NCBI RefSeq assembly: GCF_000292345.1
Contig: NZ_ALOU01000072.1
Location: 1-34,108, forward strand
From: Cupriavidus sp. BIS7
GTDB taxonomy: Bacteria > Pseudomonadota > Gammaproteobacteria > Burkholderiales > Burkholderiaceae
DNA length: 34,108 nt
Reading direction: 5' to 3'
Positions 25,452 through 33,505 of the stretch are shown here, piece after piece. Below the pieces are notes generated by a model. It was not told the origin of the DNA. It did no database searches and saw only the letters and a list, made by a program, of their open reading frames with translations. Position 1 is the stretch's first letter; every line of letters begins with the position of its first letter. The position numbers and the translations under genes were made by a program.

Positions 25452-25697
25452 TTACTGGCTGCCTGCCTGCCATTCGGCCGGGGTCAGCGTTTTCATCGAC
25501 AGCGCGTGGATCTCCGCGCGCATGCGATCGCCCAGCGCCGCGTACACACGCTGGTGCCGCTGGATCAGGCGTTTGCCATCGAATTCAGCGCTCACGATCG
25601 TGGCGAAGAAGTGCTGGCCGTCGCCTTCCACTTCCAGATGTTCGCAGGGCAATCCTTGGGCAATGTAATCCCTGACTTGTTCCGGTGTAGGCAGCAT
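25452..25697 (-). CDS. ibaG: BolA-family protein (IbaG-like)
   Basis: An 81-residue BolA-domain protein. In E. coli the IbaG protein sits in the same place (mlaB-ibaG-murA) and pairs with monothiol glutaredoxins through a shared 2Fe-2S cluster. Visible are the helical N-terminus (PEQVRDYIAQGLPCEHLEVEGDG), the FFATIVSAEFDGKRLIQRHQRVYAAL core with the helix-turn-helix-like BolA segment, and IHALSMKTLTP with the conserved C-terminal His. The longer in-frame region upstream is a shadow of the permease gene. The symbol follows position and family rather than a search. Confidence 0.93.
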   Translation of the reverse strand: MLPTPEQVRDYIAQGLPCEHLEVEGDGQHFFATIVSAEFDGKRLIQRHQRVYAALGDRMRAEIHALSMKTLTPAEWQAGSQ

Positions 25698-25732
25698 GTC
25701 TGTCTCTTGTTGAATCCGTTGGGGCGGCAATC

Positions 25733-26554
25733 TCAGTGCCGCAGCTTGTATCCGTTGCGCAGCATCCGCAGCGCCAGCGCCGCCATCACCGCGAAGGCCA
25801 CGACCACCACGGCCAGGCTCTGCAGAGGCGGCACGTCGGACACGCCGAAGAAGCCATAGCGGAAGCCGTCGATCATGTAGAAGAACGGGTTCGCGTGCGA
25901 CACGGCCTGCCAGAATGGCGGCAGCGAATGAATCGAATAGAACACGCCGGACAGGAACGTAGCCGGCATGATCAGAAAGTTCTGGAACGCGGCGAGCTGG
26001 TCGAACTTCTCGGCCCAGATGCCCGCGATCAGCCCCAGCGTACCGAGGATGCCCGCGCCCATCATGCCGAACACGAGAATCCAGAGTGGATGCGCGAAGT
26101 GCAGGTTGGCAAACCATGCCGTGACCAGCAGTACGCCAAGACCCACGCTGAGCCCGCGGATGATCGACGCCACCACGTAGGCGCCAAACATTTCCCAGTG
26201 CGACAGCGGCGGCAGCAGGATGAAGACGAGATTGCCCGTGATCTTCGACTGGATCAGCGATGACGAACTGTTGGCGAACGCGTTCTGCAGCACGCTCATC
26301 ATCACCAGACCCGGCACCAGGAACGCGGTGTAGCTGATCTGGTCATAGACGCGCACCCGGTCTTCGAGCACGTGGCCGAAGATCAGCAGGTACAGCACGG
26401 CGGTCAGCACCGGCGCAGCCACGGTCTGGAAGGCCACCTTCCAGAAACGCAGCACTTCCTTGTAAAGCAGCGTGCGAAAGCCGACCAGGCCGCCAACGGC
26501 CATCGACTCCAGGCGCTGCTGGTCGGTGATATCGATTCCAGCCGGGTTCTTCAT
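25733..26554 (-). CDS. ABC-2 type transporter permease (YadH-like)
   Basis: A 273-residue membrane subunit with six predicted helices, a cytoplasmic N-terminus containing FRTLLYKEVLRFWKVAFQTV, and the ABC-2 domain. FLVPGLVMMSVLQNAFANSSSSLI and PATFLSGVFYSIHSLPPFWQAVSHANPFFYMIDGFRYGFFG are strong YadH-type blocks. Its ATG overlaps the ATPase gene by 4 bases, so the two form one exporter. The substrate is unknown for this family. It is located between mlaB and ibaG, where E. coli has nothing. I chose the start MKNPAGIDIT because the upstream frame is a shadow of the ATPase. Confidence 0.93.
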   Translation of the reverse strand: MKNPAGIDITDQQRLESMAVGGLVGFRTLLYKEVLRFWKVAFQTVAAPVLTAVLYLLIFGHVLEDRVRVYDQISYTAFLVPGLVMMSVLQNAFANSSSSLIQSKITGNLVFILLPPLSHWEMFGAYVVASIIRGLSVGLGVLLVTAWFANLHFAHPLWILVFGMMGAGILGTLGLIAGIWAEKFDQLAAFQNFLIMPATFLSGVFYSIHSLPPFWQAVSHANPFFYMIDGFRYGFFGVSDVPPLQSLAVVVVAFAVMAALALRMLRNGYKLRH

Positions 26555-27501
26555 GCCGCAGCCTCCATCGCGGTATTGGGCAAGGCACCCGGCATCTGGC
26601 CTTCGCGGCGCATGATCTGCACGAATACGTCCTCGAGGTCGGCCTTGCTGATTTCCATGTCTTCGATCTCGCATCCCGCTTCACGCAGTGCAGCAAGAAT
26701 CGGCTCCACGGCTTCGTAACCGGACAGGCGCAGCCGGCATGCGCGTTCGCCGGGGTTGGATGGCGTCCGAAGGGCCTCCAGCGCAGGCGGCAGCGTGCCG
26801 CGCGACAGCGTCAGCACCAGTTGCAGCCCGGCGAACTGCGTCAGCAGGTTGCTGGTGCGATCCAGCGCCACCACTTCGCCGAACTTGAGCATGGCGATGC
26901 GATCGCACAGCGCCTCGGCCTCTTCCAGGTAGTGAGTGGTCAGGATGATCGTGTGGCCCTCGCGGTTCAGGCGCGAGATGAACTTCCAGAGCGTCTGGCG
27001 CAGTTCCACGTCCACACCGGCGGTCGGTTCGTCCAGCACGATCACGGGCGGGCGGTGCACCAGCGCCTGCGCCACCAGCACGCGGCGCTTCATGCCGCCC
27101 GAGAGCTGGCGCATGTTGCTGTCTGCCTTGTTGGTGAGATCGAGATTGGCCATGATCTCGTCGATCCAGTCGTCGTTGCGCGTCAGGCCGAAATAGCCCG
27201 ACTGCAGGCGCAAAGTCTCGCGCACCGTGAAGAACGGATCGAACACCAGTTCCTGCGGCACCACACCCAGCATGCGGCGCGCCATGCGGTAGTCGTCCAC
27301 GACGTCATGGCCAAGCACGCTGACGCGTCCCGAATTGGCGCGGTTCAGTCCCGCGAGGATCGAGATCAGCGTGGTCTTCCCAGCACCGTTGGGGCCGAGC
27401 AGGCCGAAAAATTCGCCGCGCTCGACGCTGAAACTGACACCCTTGAGCGCCTGCAGATTGCGGTAGCGCTTGCGGACATCGGTAATTTCGATGGCTTTCA
27501 T
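26551..27501 (-). CDS. ABC-2 type transporter ATPase (YadG-like)
   Basis: A 316-residue ATPase partner of the adjacent permease. Walker A GPNGAGKTT is at residues 36-44, signature LSGGM at 133-137, Walker B VIVLDEPTAGVD from 153, and the H-loop in TTHYLEEAEALCDR. The C-terminal 90 residues form the regulatory extension common in ABC-2 exporters. The gene starts 257 bases after the mlaB stop's left edge, a longer gap than most in this train, with a possible -10 box within it, so the exporter pair may have its own promoter. A drug, polysaccharide or lipid export role would be a guess. Confidence 0.94.
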   Translation of the reverse strand: MKAIEITDVRKRYRNLQALKGVSFSVERGEFFGLLGPNGAGKTTLISILAGLNRANSGRVSVLGHDVVDDYRMARRMLGVVPQELVFDPFFTVRETLRLQSGYFGLTRNDDWIDEIMANLDLTNKADSNMRQLSGGMKRRVLVAQALVHRPPVIVLDEPTAGVDVELRQTLWKFISRLNREGHTIILTTHYLEEAEALCDRIAMLKFGEVVALDRTSNLLTQFAGLQLVLTLSRGTLPPALEALRTPSNPGERACRLRLSGYEAVEPILAALREAGCEIEDMEISKADLEDVFVQIMRREGQMPGALPNTAMEAAA

Positions 27502-27638
27502 GGCCGAATGTCTTGTGACTGGGCCGCTTATGCGGCCGGCCTCTCTTGGAGTTGGGGACGCCCTTGAGGTTAGCCGCGCAGCACCTGGGGGAATCGTGTC
27601 AGGACACTTGGGGGCGACTTGGGGACGAACAACCCGGA

Positions 27639-27644
27639 ATTATA
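27639..27644 (-). promoter_or_regulatory. Possible -10 box for the ABC-2 exporter genes
   Basis: A perfect TATAAT on the minus strand in the 257-base mlaB-to-ATPase gap, about 138 bases before the ATPase start. The -35 region is not convincing. Confidence 0.35.
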
Positions 27645-27758
27645 GGGGATGCGGGGGAAAGCCCGCTTTGCTCGACGCGACGCCGGCCGCTGGGCCGGAC
27701 GCCGTGGCATCGCATGGCTACGCGCACAAGCAGCAGGCGCGCGGCAACGGATGCCGGT

Positions 27759-28058
27759 TCAATGTCGGTGGTGGTGGTGTTCCGGGCCGCTGGCTGCCGG
27801 GGCGAGGCCCAGCAGGCCGTCCACGCCATAGAGGCTGGCCAGCGACTGCAGTTGCGTGGGTACGCCGTTCAGCGTCAGCGCCTGTCCGCGCTGTGCGGCG
27901 GCGCGTTGCCAGGCGAGCAGCACGGCCACGGCGGCCGAGTCTACCTGCTGCAGCGCGCTGCAATCGACCGTCAATTCGCCCTGCGCCACGCGCGACAGCC
28001 CGTCACGCAGCACGGCGGCGGCGTTGCGGTTGGTCAGCGAGTTGCCAAGGGCAGGCAT
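27759..28058 (-). CDS. mlaB: MlaB-like STAS-domain protein
   Basis: A 99-residue STAS-domain subunit that in E. coli binds MlaF and is required for assembly and activity of the MlaFEDB phospholipid transporter at the inner membrane. The core LTVDCSALQQVDSAAVAVLLAWQRAA has the conserved DSA (position of the E. coli Thr/Ser at the MlaF contact) and is followed by a typical GVPTQLQSLASLYGVDGLL. The C-terminus ends in the short His-rich stretch PEHHHHRH. It follows mlaC after a 135-base gap containing a hairpin. Confidence 0.9.
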   Translation of the reverse strand: MPALGNSLTNRNAAAVLRDGLSRVAQGELTVDCSALQQVDSAAVAVLLAWQRAAAQRGQALTLNGVPTQLQSLASLYGVDGLLGLAPAASGPEHHHHRH

Positions 28059-28092
28059 GGACGGTCTTGGGATAGGGGATTGGAAACAGAAA

Positions 28093-28122
28093 GCTCCCGC
28101 TCGGCGGATGCGCGGCGGGAGC
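28093..28122 (-). terminator. Hairpin between mlaC and mlaB, possible partial terminator
   Basis: An 8-base stem (GCTCCCGC / GCGGGAGC) with a 14-base loop. On the minus strand it is followed immediately by TTTCTGTTTCC. It could lower mlaB expression relative to mlaC or block 3'-5' decay. Confidence 0.45.
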
Positions 28123-28193
28123 GAGTGGCCATTGTAGACCAGATCGGCGCGGCGTGCTGCACCGCAACCGGGGTGGCAACTGGCCTGGCGGGC

Positions 28194-28820
28194 TTAGCTC
28201 TTGGCGTTGGCCAGTTGGCGGTTGCGGTCCTGCAGCGTCTTGATGATGCCGTCCACGCCCTGCTGGTTGGCGATCGTGTTGAAGCTGCCCTTGTAGGCTT
28301 CGGTCAGCCAGGCGCCCAGCACGTTGATGTCGTAGACCTTCCAGCCCTCCGCCGTCTTTTCAAGGCGGTAGTCGAGCTGGATCGGCTCGCCCTTGTTGAT
28401 CACCTGCGTACGGATCGTGGCATCGGTGTCATCCGGCGTGCCGCGGTACGGGCGGAACTGGACCTGCTGGTCGCGGATCTGGGCGATTGCGCCAGCATAC
28501 GTGCGGATCAGCAGCGTCTTGAACTCATCGGTGATGACCTTCTGCTGTTCGGGCGTGGCCTTCGACCAGTTGCGGCCCATTGCGATCTGGGTGGTCTTGG
28601 TGAAGTTCGCGTTCGGGATGATCTTTTGCTCGACCAGTGCCGAGATCTTGGAAACGTTGCCGGCCTGCATTTCCTTGTCGGACCGCACGGAGGCCATCAC
28701 GTCGTTGACCACGGACTTGACCAGCGCATCCGGCGAGGACGTGTCTGCTGGCTGTTGGGCCTGGGCTGCGCCGGCAAAGGCAAAGACGGTAAGGAAGGGA
28801 AGCAGCAGTCGCTTGATCAT
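28194..28820 (-). CDS. mlaC: Periplasmic phospholipid-binding protein MlaC
   Basis: Soluble periplasmic shuttle that carries phospholipids between the outer-membrane MlaA complex and the inner-membrane MlaFEDB complex. It is 208 residues with a signal peptide MIKRLLLPFLTVFAFAGAAQA cut before QQPADTS. Family blocks are MGRNWSKATPEQQKVITDEFKTLLIRTYAGAI, the DYRLEKTAEGWKVYDINVLGAWL lipid-pocket region and the RNRQLANAKS C-terminus. The start was fixed by AAAGGAAA about 10 bases upstream. It lies 185 bases after the mlaA stop. Confidence 0.96.
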   Translation of the reverse strand: MIKRLLLPFLTVFAFAGAAQAQQPADTSSPDALVKSVVNDVMASVRSDKEMQAGNVSKISALVEQKIIPNANFTKTTQIAMGRNWSKATPEQQKVITDEFKTLLIRTYAGAIAQIRDQQVQFRPYRGTPDDTDATIRTQVINKGEPIQLDYRLEKTAEGWKVYDINVLGAWLTEAYKGSFNTIANQQGVDGIIKTLQDRNRQLANAKS

Positions 28821-29005
28821 TTGTGGTTTTCCTTTCATTTCTGGCCCGGCCGGGGTAGCACCGGCATCGGGACCATTGAAACACAGGCGCTGGCGTTGCG
28901 TTGAACGCAGTATGTGCCACACGCCACTTTCATACACTTTGTTGCAGGGCTCACAGCGCGCTCACAGCCGCCGCAAACACTGCCAGTCCAGGGCTGGCGG
29001 GGTGA

Positions 29006-29845
29006 TCAACCGGCCTTGGAATCTGTCGGGGCCGCTGTCGGGGCCGCGGGCGTTGCCGGCGCGGGCGGAGCGGGCGTCGGCGACGGCGAGGGCTGCGCGG
29101 GTGACGAAGGCTGCGCTGGCGCACCCTTGTCGTCCTGCTCATCCTCTTCGTCCTTCTTCGGCGGATTGCCTTCGTGGATCAGGTATTCCCGCCGCTGCAG
29201 GTAAGAATCGCGCAGGAACGAATAACGATCCAGCGCCGCTGCCTCGATCAGGCTGGTCGCACCGAGCAACTGCGCCCGCCCGTCGATCACCCGGACACCT
29301 TGCACGCCCAGGCCGGCGTACCACGGTGAAATATAGCTGGTCGGGTCCATGAAGCGGTCCACCACCATGCCGGTTGTGTCACGCACGCTGCTAGGCCCGA
29401 ACAGCGGCAGCACGAGGTACGGTCCGGCCGGCACACCCCACACACCCATGGTCTGGCCGAAATCTTCCTTGTACTTGGGCAGACCGGCCGGCGTGGCGAT
29501 GTCGATCAGGCCGCCAATGCCAAGCACGCTGTTGATCGCCACGCGCATCGTGTCCTCGGCCGCGCGCGACGGCTTGCCCTGCAGCAGGTTGTTGGCGGCA
29601 GAGTAGACATCGCTCACGTTCGAGAAGAAGTTGCCGACTGCCAGTTGCACCGGCGTCGGCATGTAATCCGAATAGACCGTGGCAACCGGCTTCAGCGCGT
29701 ACGTGTCGAGCTTGTCGTTGAACGTGCTGACACCACGGTTGAACGGCTCGAGCGGATCTGCCGGATTGGCATTGGGGCCCGTGGCGCAACCGGCCAGGGC
29801 AAGCGCCGCCAGCGATATCGCCGCCAGGCGATTGATAGCGCTCAT
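29006..29845 (-). CDS. mlaA: Outer-membrane lipoprotein MlaA (VacJ)
   Basis: Outer-membrane component of the Mla pathway that removes mislocalised phospholipids from the outer leaflet. The lipobox LAGC ends at Cys20, followed by Ala, which allows sorting to the outer membrane. The MlaA domain spans about 30-235: DPLEPFNRGVSTFNDKLDTY, FSNVSDVYSAANNLLQGK, FGQTMGVWGVPAGPYLVLPLFGPSS and RDTTGMVVDRFMDP. At 279 residues it is longer than E. coli MlaA because of a charged stretch (KKDEEDEQDDKG) and a Pro/Ala/Ser-rich tail of about 40 residues. It overlaps mlaD by 4 bases; in E. coli mlaA is unlinked to mlaFEDCB. Confidence 0.96.
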   Translation of the reverse strand: MSAINRLAAISLAALALAGCATGPNANPADPLEPFNRGVSTFNDKLDTYALKPVATVYSDYMPTPVQLAVGNFFSNVSDVYSAANNLLQGKPSRAAEDTMRVAINSVLGIGGLIDIATPAGLPKYKEDFGQTMGVWGVPAGPYLVLPLFGPSSVRDTTGMVVDRFMDPTSYISPWYAGLGVQGVRVIDGRAQLLGATSLIEAAALDRYSFLRDSYLQRREYLIHEGNPPKKDEEDEQDDKGAPAQPSSPAQPSPSPTPAPPAPATPAAPTAAPTDSKAG

Positions 29846-30402
29846 TTAGTGCCGCCCGTGCCCGGCGCTGCTGGCAGCGCCGAAGCGCTGGAGCCCGACG
29901 ATGCGGACGATGCCGACGAGCCCGATCCACTTCCACCACCAGCACCCGCGTCGGCGGCCTTGTTGTAGAGGAACTGGCCGATCAGGTTTTCCAGCACGAC
30001 AGCCGACTGGGTCATCTTGATCTTGCCGCCCTGCGCCAGCATCGCATCGTCGCCGCCGGCCTCCAGGCCGATGTACTGTTCGCCGAGCAGGCCCGAGGTC
30101 AGAATCTTGGCCGAAGTGTCCTTCGGGAACTGGTAACGCTTGTCCAGGTTCAGCTCTACCGTGGCCAGGTAGTTCTTGTCGTCGAAGCGGATCGCGGCCA
30201 CGCGGCCGACCACCACACCCGCGCTCTTGACCGGCGCACGCGGTTTCAGGCCGCCGATGTTGTCAAATTGCGCGGTGACCGTGTAAGTCTCCTGGAACGA
30301 GAAGCTGCTCATGTTGCCGGCCTTGAGCGCCAGGAACAGCAGCGCGGCAAAGCCCAGTACCACGAACACCCCTACCCAGTAGTCCAGCGAAGTTTTCTTC
30401 AT
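29842..30402 (-). CDS. mlaD: MCE-domain phospholipid transport protein MlaD
   Basis: Hexameric periplasmic MCE ring of the MlaFEDB complex, anchored by one N-terminal helix (about residues 8-27). The MCE domain spans about 38-118 (TVTAQFDNIGGLKPRAPVKSAGVVVGRV ... SAKILTSGLLGEQYIGLEAGG). The pore-lining helix VVLENLIGQFLYNKAAD follows. The last 35 residues are low-complexity Gly/Ser/Ala. The 186-residue length is close to E. coli MlaD. The gene is 35 bases after mlaE and overlaps mlaA by 4 bases. Confidence 0.96.
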   Translation of the reverse strand: MKKTSLDYWVGVFVVLGFAALLFLALKAGNMSSFSFQETYTVTAQFDNIGGLKPRAPVKSAGVVVGRVAAIRFDDKNYLATVELNLDKRYQFPKDTSAKILTSGLLGEQYIGLEAGGDDAMLAQGGKIKMTQSAVVLENLIGQFLYNKAADAGAGGGSGSGSSASSASSGSSASALPAAPGTGGTK

Positions 30403-30437
30403 GCGATTCTCTTTCTCATGCGATCGATGCGGCCGGC

Positions 30438-31214
30438 CTAGCTGAACATCAGCGCGGTCAGCAGGAAGTCCAGCCCCAGCACGGCCAGCGAAGCCATCAC
30501 GACGGTGCGCGTGGTGGCACGCGACACACCTTCCGGCGTCGGGTTGGCTTCGAAACCCTGATACAACGCGATAAACGTCACCGCGATGCCAAAAATAAAG
30601 CTCTTGAGCACGCCGTTGAGTACGTCTGCGCGCACGTCGACGCCGCCCTGCATCTGCGACCAGAACGCGCCGGCATCCACACCGATCAGTTGCACGCCCA
30701 CCAGGTAGCCGCCGAGGATGCCAACGGCGCTGAAGATCGCGGCCAGCACCGGCATGGCGATCACGCCCGCCCAGAAGCGCGGCGCGATCACGCGCTGCAG
30801 TGGGTTAACGGCCATCATTTCCATTGCCGTGAGTTGCTCGCCGGCCTTCATCAGTCCGATCTCCGCGGTCAGGGAGGTCCCGGCACGGCCCGCGAACAGC
30901 AGCGCCGAGATCACCGGACCCAGTTCACGCACCAGCGAGAGCGCGACCAGAAGCCCCAGGGCCTGTTCCGATCCGTAGCGGTTCAGCGTGTAATAGCCCT
31001 GCAGCCCGAGCACGAATCCGACGAACAAACCCGACACGGCGATGATCACGAGCGACAGGTTGCCGACGAAGAACACCTGGTCGGTGACCAGCCGGAAGCG
31101 GCGCAAAAGCGCCGGCGACATCGCCAGCAGCGAAACGAACATCCGGGTGGCGTGGCCAAGCCCGCCGACGAAATGGCGTACGGTGGCGCCGATGGAGGTG
31201 AAGAAGCCGTTCAA
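30438..31214 (-). CDS. mlaE: Phospholipid ABC transporter permease MlaE
   Basis: Inner-membrane permease of the Mla phospholipid transporter. It is 258 residues with an interfacial N-terminal helix and about five membrane helices. Typical blocks are VFFVGNLSLVIIAVSGLFVGFVLGLQGYYTL, LVRELGPVISALLFAGRAGTSLTAEIGLMKAGEQLTAMEMMAVNP (the MlaF-coupling region) and SFIFGIAVTFIALYQGFEANPTPEGVSRATTRTVV. Its start overlaps the mlaF stop by 4 bases. Family relatives include the plant TGD1 protein. Confidence 0.97.
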   Translation of the reverse strand: MNGFFTSIGATVRHFVGGLGHATRMFVSLLAMSPALLRRFRLVTDQVFFVGNLSLVIIAVSGLFVGFVLGLQGYYTLNRYGSEQALGLLVALSLVRELGPVISALLFAGRAGTSLTAEIGLMKAGEQLTAMEMMAVNPLQRVIAPRFWAGVIAMPVLAAIFSAVGILGGYLVGVQLIGVDAGAFWSQMQGGVDVRADVLNGVLKSFIFGIAVTFIALYQGFEANPTPEGVSRATTRTVVMASLAVLGLDFLLTALMFS

Positions 31215-32062
31215 CGCGATCCTCCGGCGGCAAAATCTTCGGCCAGCGACGGCCCGGGATAGTGGAACGGCACGGGGCCATCGGCCTCCGCATGGACGAA
31301 CTGGTGAACAAACGGGTCGCTGGACGTGCGCAGTGTCTCGGGCGTGCCTTCGGCGGCAATGCGGCCGTTGGCGATGAAATAGACGTAGTCGGCGATCTGG
31401 AACGTCTCCTGCACATCGTGCGAGACGATGATCGTCGTGGCGCCGAGCGCGTCGTTGAGGTCCCGGATCAGGTTCGCGGTAAGGCCAAGCGAGATCGGAT
31501 CGAGGCCGGCGAACGGTTCGTCATACATCAGCAGCGCCGGGTCCAGTGCAATGGCACGCGCCAGCGCCACGCGCCGCGCCATGCCGCCCGAGATCTGCGC
31601 CGGCATCAGGTCGCGCGCGCCGCGCAGACCCACCGCGTTGAGCTTCATCAGCACCAGGTCCCGAATCATCGAATCGGGCAGGTCCGTGTGCTCTCGTAGC
31701 GGAAATGCGACGTTGTCGAATACAGACAGATCAGTGAACAGGGCGCCAAACTGGAACAGCATGCCCATCTGACGCCGGACCGCGTACAGGCCCTTCTGGT
31801 CCATTGCGTCGATATCGGCACCATTGAATGTGACGCTGCCGCGCTGGGGGCGCACCATGCCGCCGATCAGGCGCATGACGGTGGTCTTGCCGCAGCCCGA
31901 GCCGCCCATGACAGCCACCACCTTCCCGCGCGGAAAGCGCATGGAAAGGCCGGAAAGGATCGGCTTGTCGCCGGCCGCGTATGCAAAATCGACATCCGCG
32001 AGTTCGACGATGTTCGGGCCGGTAAAAGACTGGCCGGAAGGGTTCGGCACGGTAGCGGTCAC
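31211..32062 (-). CDS. mlaF: Phospholipid ABC transporter ATPase MlaF
   Basis: ATPase driving the MlaE/MlaD lipid transporter. It is 283 residues: Walker A GGSGCGKTT at 53-61, signature ISGGM at 157-161, and Walker B LLMYDEPFAGLD from 177, with the FAGLDPIS signature of the MlaF/Mkl branch. The C-terminal extension (DPFVHQFVHAEADGPVPFHYP) matches the MlaF handshake tail that contacts the neighbouring subunit. It is the first gene of the train; a TATAAT lies about 28 bases before the ATG. Confidence 0.97.
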   Translation of the reverse strand: MTATVPNPSGQSFTGPNIVELADVDFAYAAGDKPILSGLSMRFPRGKVVAVMGGSGCGKTTVMRLIGGMVRPQRGSVTFNGADIDAMDQKGLYAVRRQMGMLFQFGALFTDLSVFDNVAFPLREHTDLPDSMIRDLVLMKLNAVGLRGARDLMPAQISGGMARRVALARAIALDPALLMYDEPFAGLDPISLGLTANLIRDLNDALGATTIIVSHDVQETFQIADYVYFIANGRIAAEGTPETLRTSSDPFVHQFVHAEADGPVPFHYPGPSLAEDFAAGGSR

Positions 32063-32089
32063 ATTGGCACCGGTTTTGGACAGGCCGCC

Positions 32090-32095
32090 ATTATA
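32090..32095 (-). promoter_or_regulatory. Probable -10 box of the mla operon
   Basis: A perfect TATAAT on the minus strand (context CTTATAATGG), 28 bases before the mlaF ATG. The best -35 at normal spacing is weak (CTGCTG, 16 bases away). Confidence 0.45.
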
Positions 32096-32207
32096 AGGGC
32101 TACTACCTACCCAGCAGCGGTTCCAAACGCCGACCTCACTGTTCCGGAACCGATAACAATCGCCAGCCGCCAGTGCCTTGCCCGCCTTGCCCCGTGGCAG
32201 AGGAGAC

Positions 32208-33332
32208 TCAGGGGTCGCTGCGCTGGCCGGACTGGCGCAGGATCACCTGCCACTGGGTCGATTCGGAGCGGATGGCCGTGGCAAATGCTTCCGGCGAATC
32301 CTGCATCGGCATCAGCCCCACCGCAAGCAGCCTGGCGCGCACTTCGCGCTCTTCCGTGACGTTGTCGAGTTCATTGGCCAGCCTGGCAACGATGGCCCGG
32401 GGCGTCTTGGCTGGCGCCATCACGCCGTACCATGCCGCAGCCGCATAGCCTTCCAGGCCCGACTCCTGCAGCGTGGGCACCTGCGGTGCCAGTTGCGAGC
32501 GCGCAACGCCGGTCACGGCAATCAGCCGCAGCGCCCCGGAACGCAGGTGCGTCTGCACCGACGCAAACGAGCAGAAGCAGGCGCTGATACGGCCGGCCAG
32601 CATCTCCTGGACAACTGCGCTCTCACCCTTGGCCGTCACCAGCGGCACGGCACTGGGAAGGCCGCGCACGGCATACTCGGCGTACAAGTGTGACGGACTG
32701 CCGGGCTGACCGTAGCCATAGCTGTAGGAGCCCGGATTCGAACGGACTGCGGTAGACCATTGCTGCGGCGTCTGCATCGGCAGCCGGCCGTCGATGACCA
32801 GGAACAGCGGCATCGTGGCCACGCGCCCCACCGGTACGAAGTCACGGATCACGTCATAGGGCACCGGCTCCAGCCCCGGCTGGATCAGCATGTTCGCCTG
32901 ATGGAACAGCAGCGTATGGCCGTCCGAGTTCGCCTTGGCGACCACGTCGCCAGCCATCGTGCCAGACGCGCCGGGCCGGTTGTCGACCTCGACCGGCATG
33001 CCGAGCCTGACGGAAAGCCGCTCTGCCAGCAGACGCGCCACCGCATCGGCAACGCCGCCGGCCGGGAACGGGACGACCATCCGCAACGGGCGGGCCGGGA
33101 ACGAAACCTGCCGGTTCTGAAGTTCCGGACGCGTGCCGGACGACGGGATGCTCGCGAGTTGCGCGATGGCGGGAGGTTGTGCGAGCGCCGTCGCCGTACC
33201 GGCGGTACAGGCGACCACGCACCACGTTGCGACACCCCACGGCCCGCGCCGCAGGGCTGCCAGGATGGCAGCGAGCGTAGGCAACTTCGCTTTACCTCGC
33301 CAAAGACGCGTCATTTTGCGCACTTCGGACAT
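32208..33332 (-). CDS. Bug-family tripartite tricarboxylate transporter substrate-binding protein
   Basis: Periplasmic solute-binding protein of the Bug (Bordetella uptake gene)/TctC family. It is 374 residues; the export signal is long (about 51 residues, hydrophobic at 33-50, probable cut after ATALA), and the mature part begins a short way before VSFPARPLRMVVPFPAGGVADAVARLLAERLSVRLG. VEVDNRPGASGTMAGDVVAKANSDGHTLLF and the C-terminal domain are standard Bug features. The start was fixed by a strong GGAGGAAA about 6 bases upstream. No TctA/TctB membrane genes or regulator are adjacent, so it is an orphan binding protein, which is common in Burkholderiales. The ligand cannot be read from the sequence. 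Confidence 0.92.
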   Translation of the reverse strand: MSEVRKMTRLWRGKAKLPTLAAILAALRRGPWGVATWCVVACTAGTATALAQPPAIAQLASIPSSGTRPELQNRQVSFPARPLRMVVPFPAGGVADAVARLLAERLSVRLGMPVEVDNRPGASGTMAGDVVAKANSDGHTLLFHQANMLIQPGLEPVPYDVIRDFVPVGRVATMPLFLVIDGRLPMQTPQQWSTAVRSNPGSYSYGYGQPGSPSHLYAEYAVRGLPSAVPLVTAKGESAVVQEMLAGRISACFCSFASVQTHLRSGALRLIAVTGVARSQLAPQVPTLQESGLEGYAAAAWYGVMAPAKTPRAIVARLANELDNVTEEREVRARLLAVGLMPMQDSPEAFATAIRSESTQWQVILRQSGQRSDP

Positions 33333-33493
33333 CAATTTCCTCCGGTCCACCATGTGCTGCGGCGGCACCAAATCGGCTGAAAGGGATTCGAGGCAGTTTC
33401 TTCGTTATGGTTTTCGGGCCATTGTAAAGACATGCCCCCGGCCGGCACAGACCACGTAAACGCTCTCCGGGCGGACCCCAATGTGAGCCCATC

Positions 33494-33499
33494 TATAAT
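33494..33499 (+). promoter_or_regulatory. Consensus -10 box immediately before the GNAT gene
   Basis: A perfect TATAAT 6 bases upstream of the ATG at 33506. Initiation would be expected at or very near the A of the start codon, which predicts a leaderless transcript. The -35 region is weak. Confidence 0.5.
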
Positions 33500-33505
33500 C
33501 GCCCG

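Noticed and set aside
24100..25668. Plus-strand open frame of 522 codons opposite murA
   Set aside because: It is antisense to a full-length MurA with the catalytic Cys; no family resemblance in the plus-strand product.
24755..25675. Second plus-strand frame of 306 codons opposite murA and bolA
   Set aside because: Ser/Arg/Pro-rich antisense translation with no domain; it spans two real minus-strand genes.
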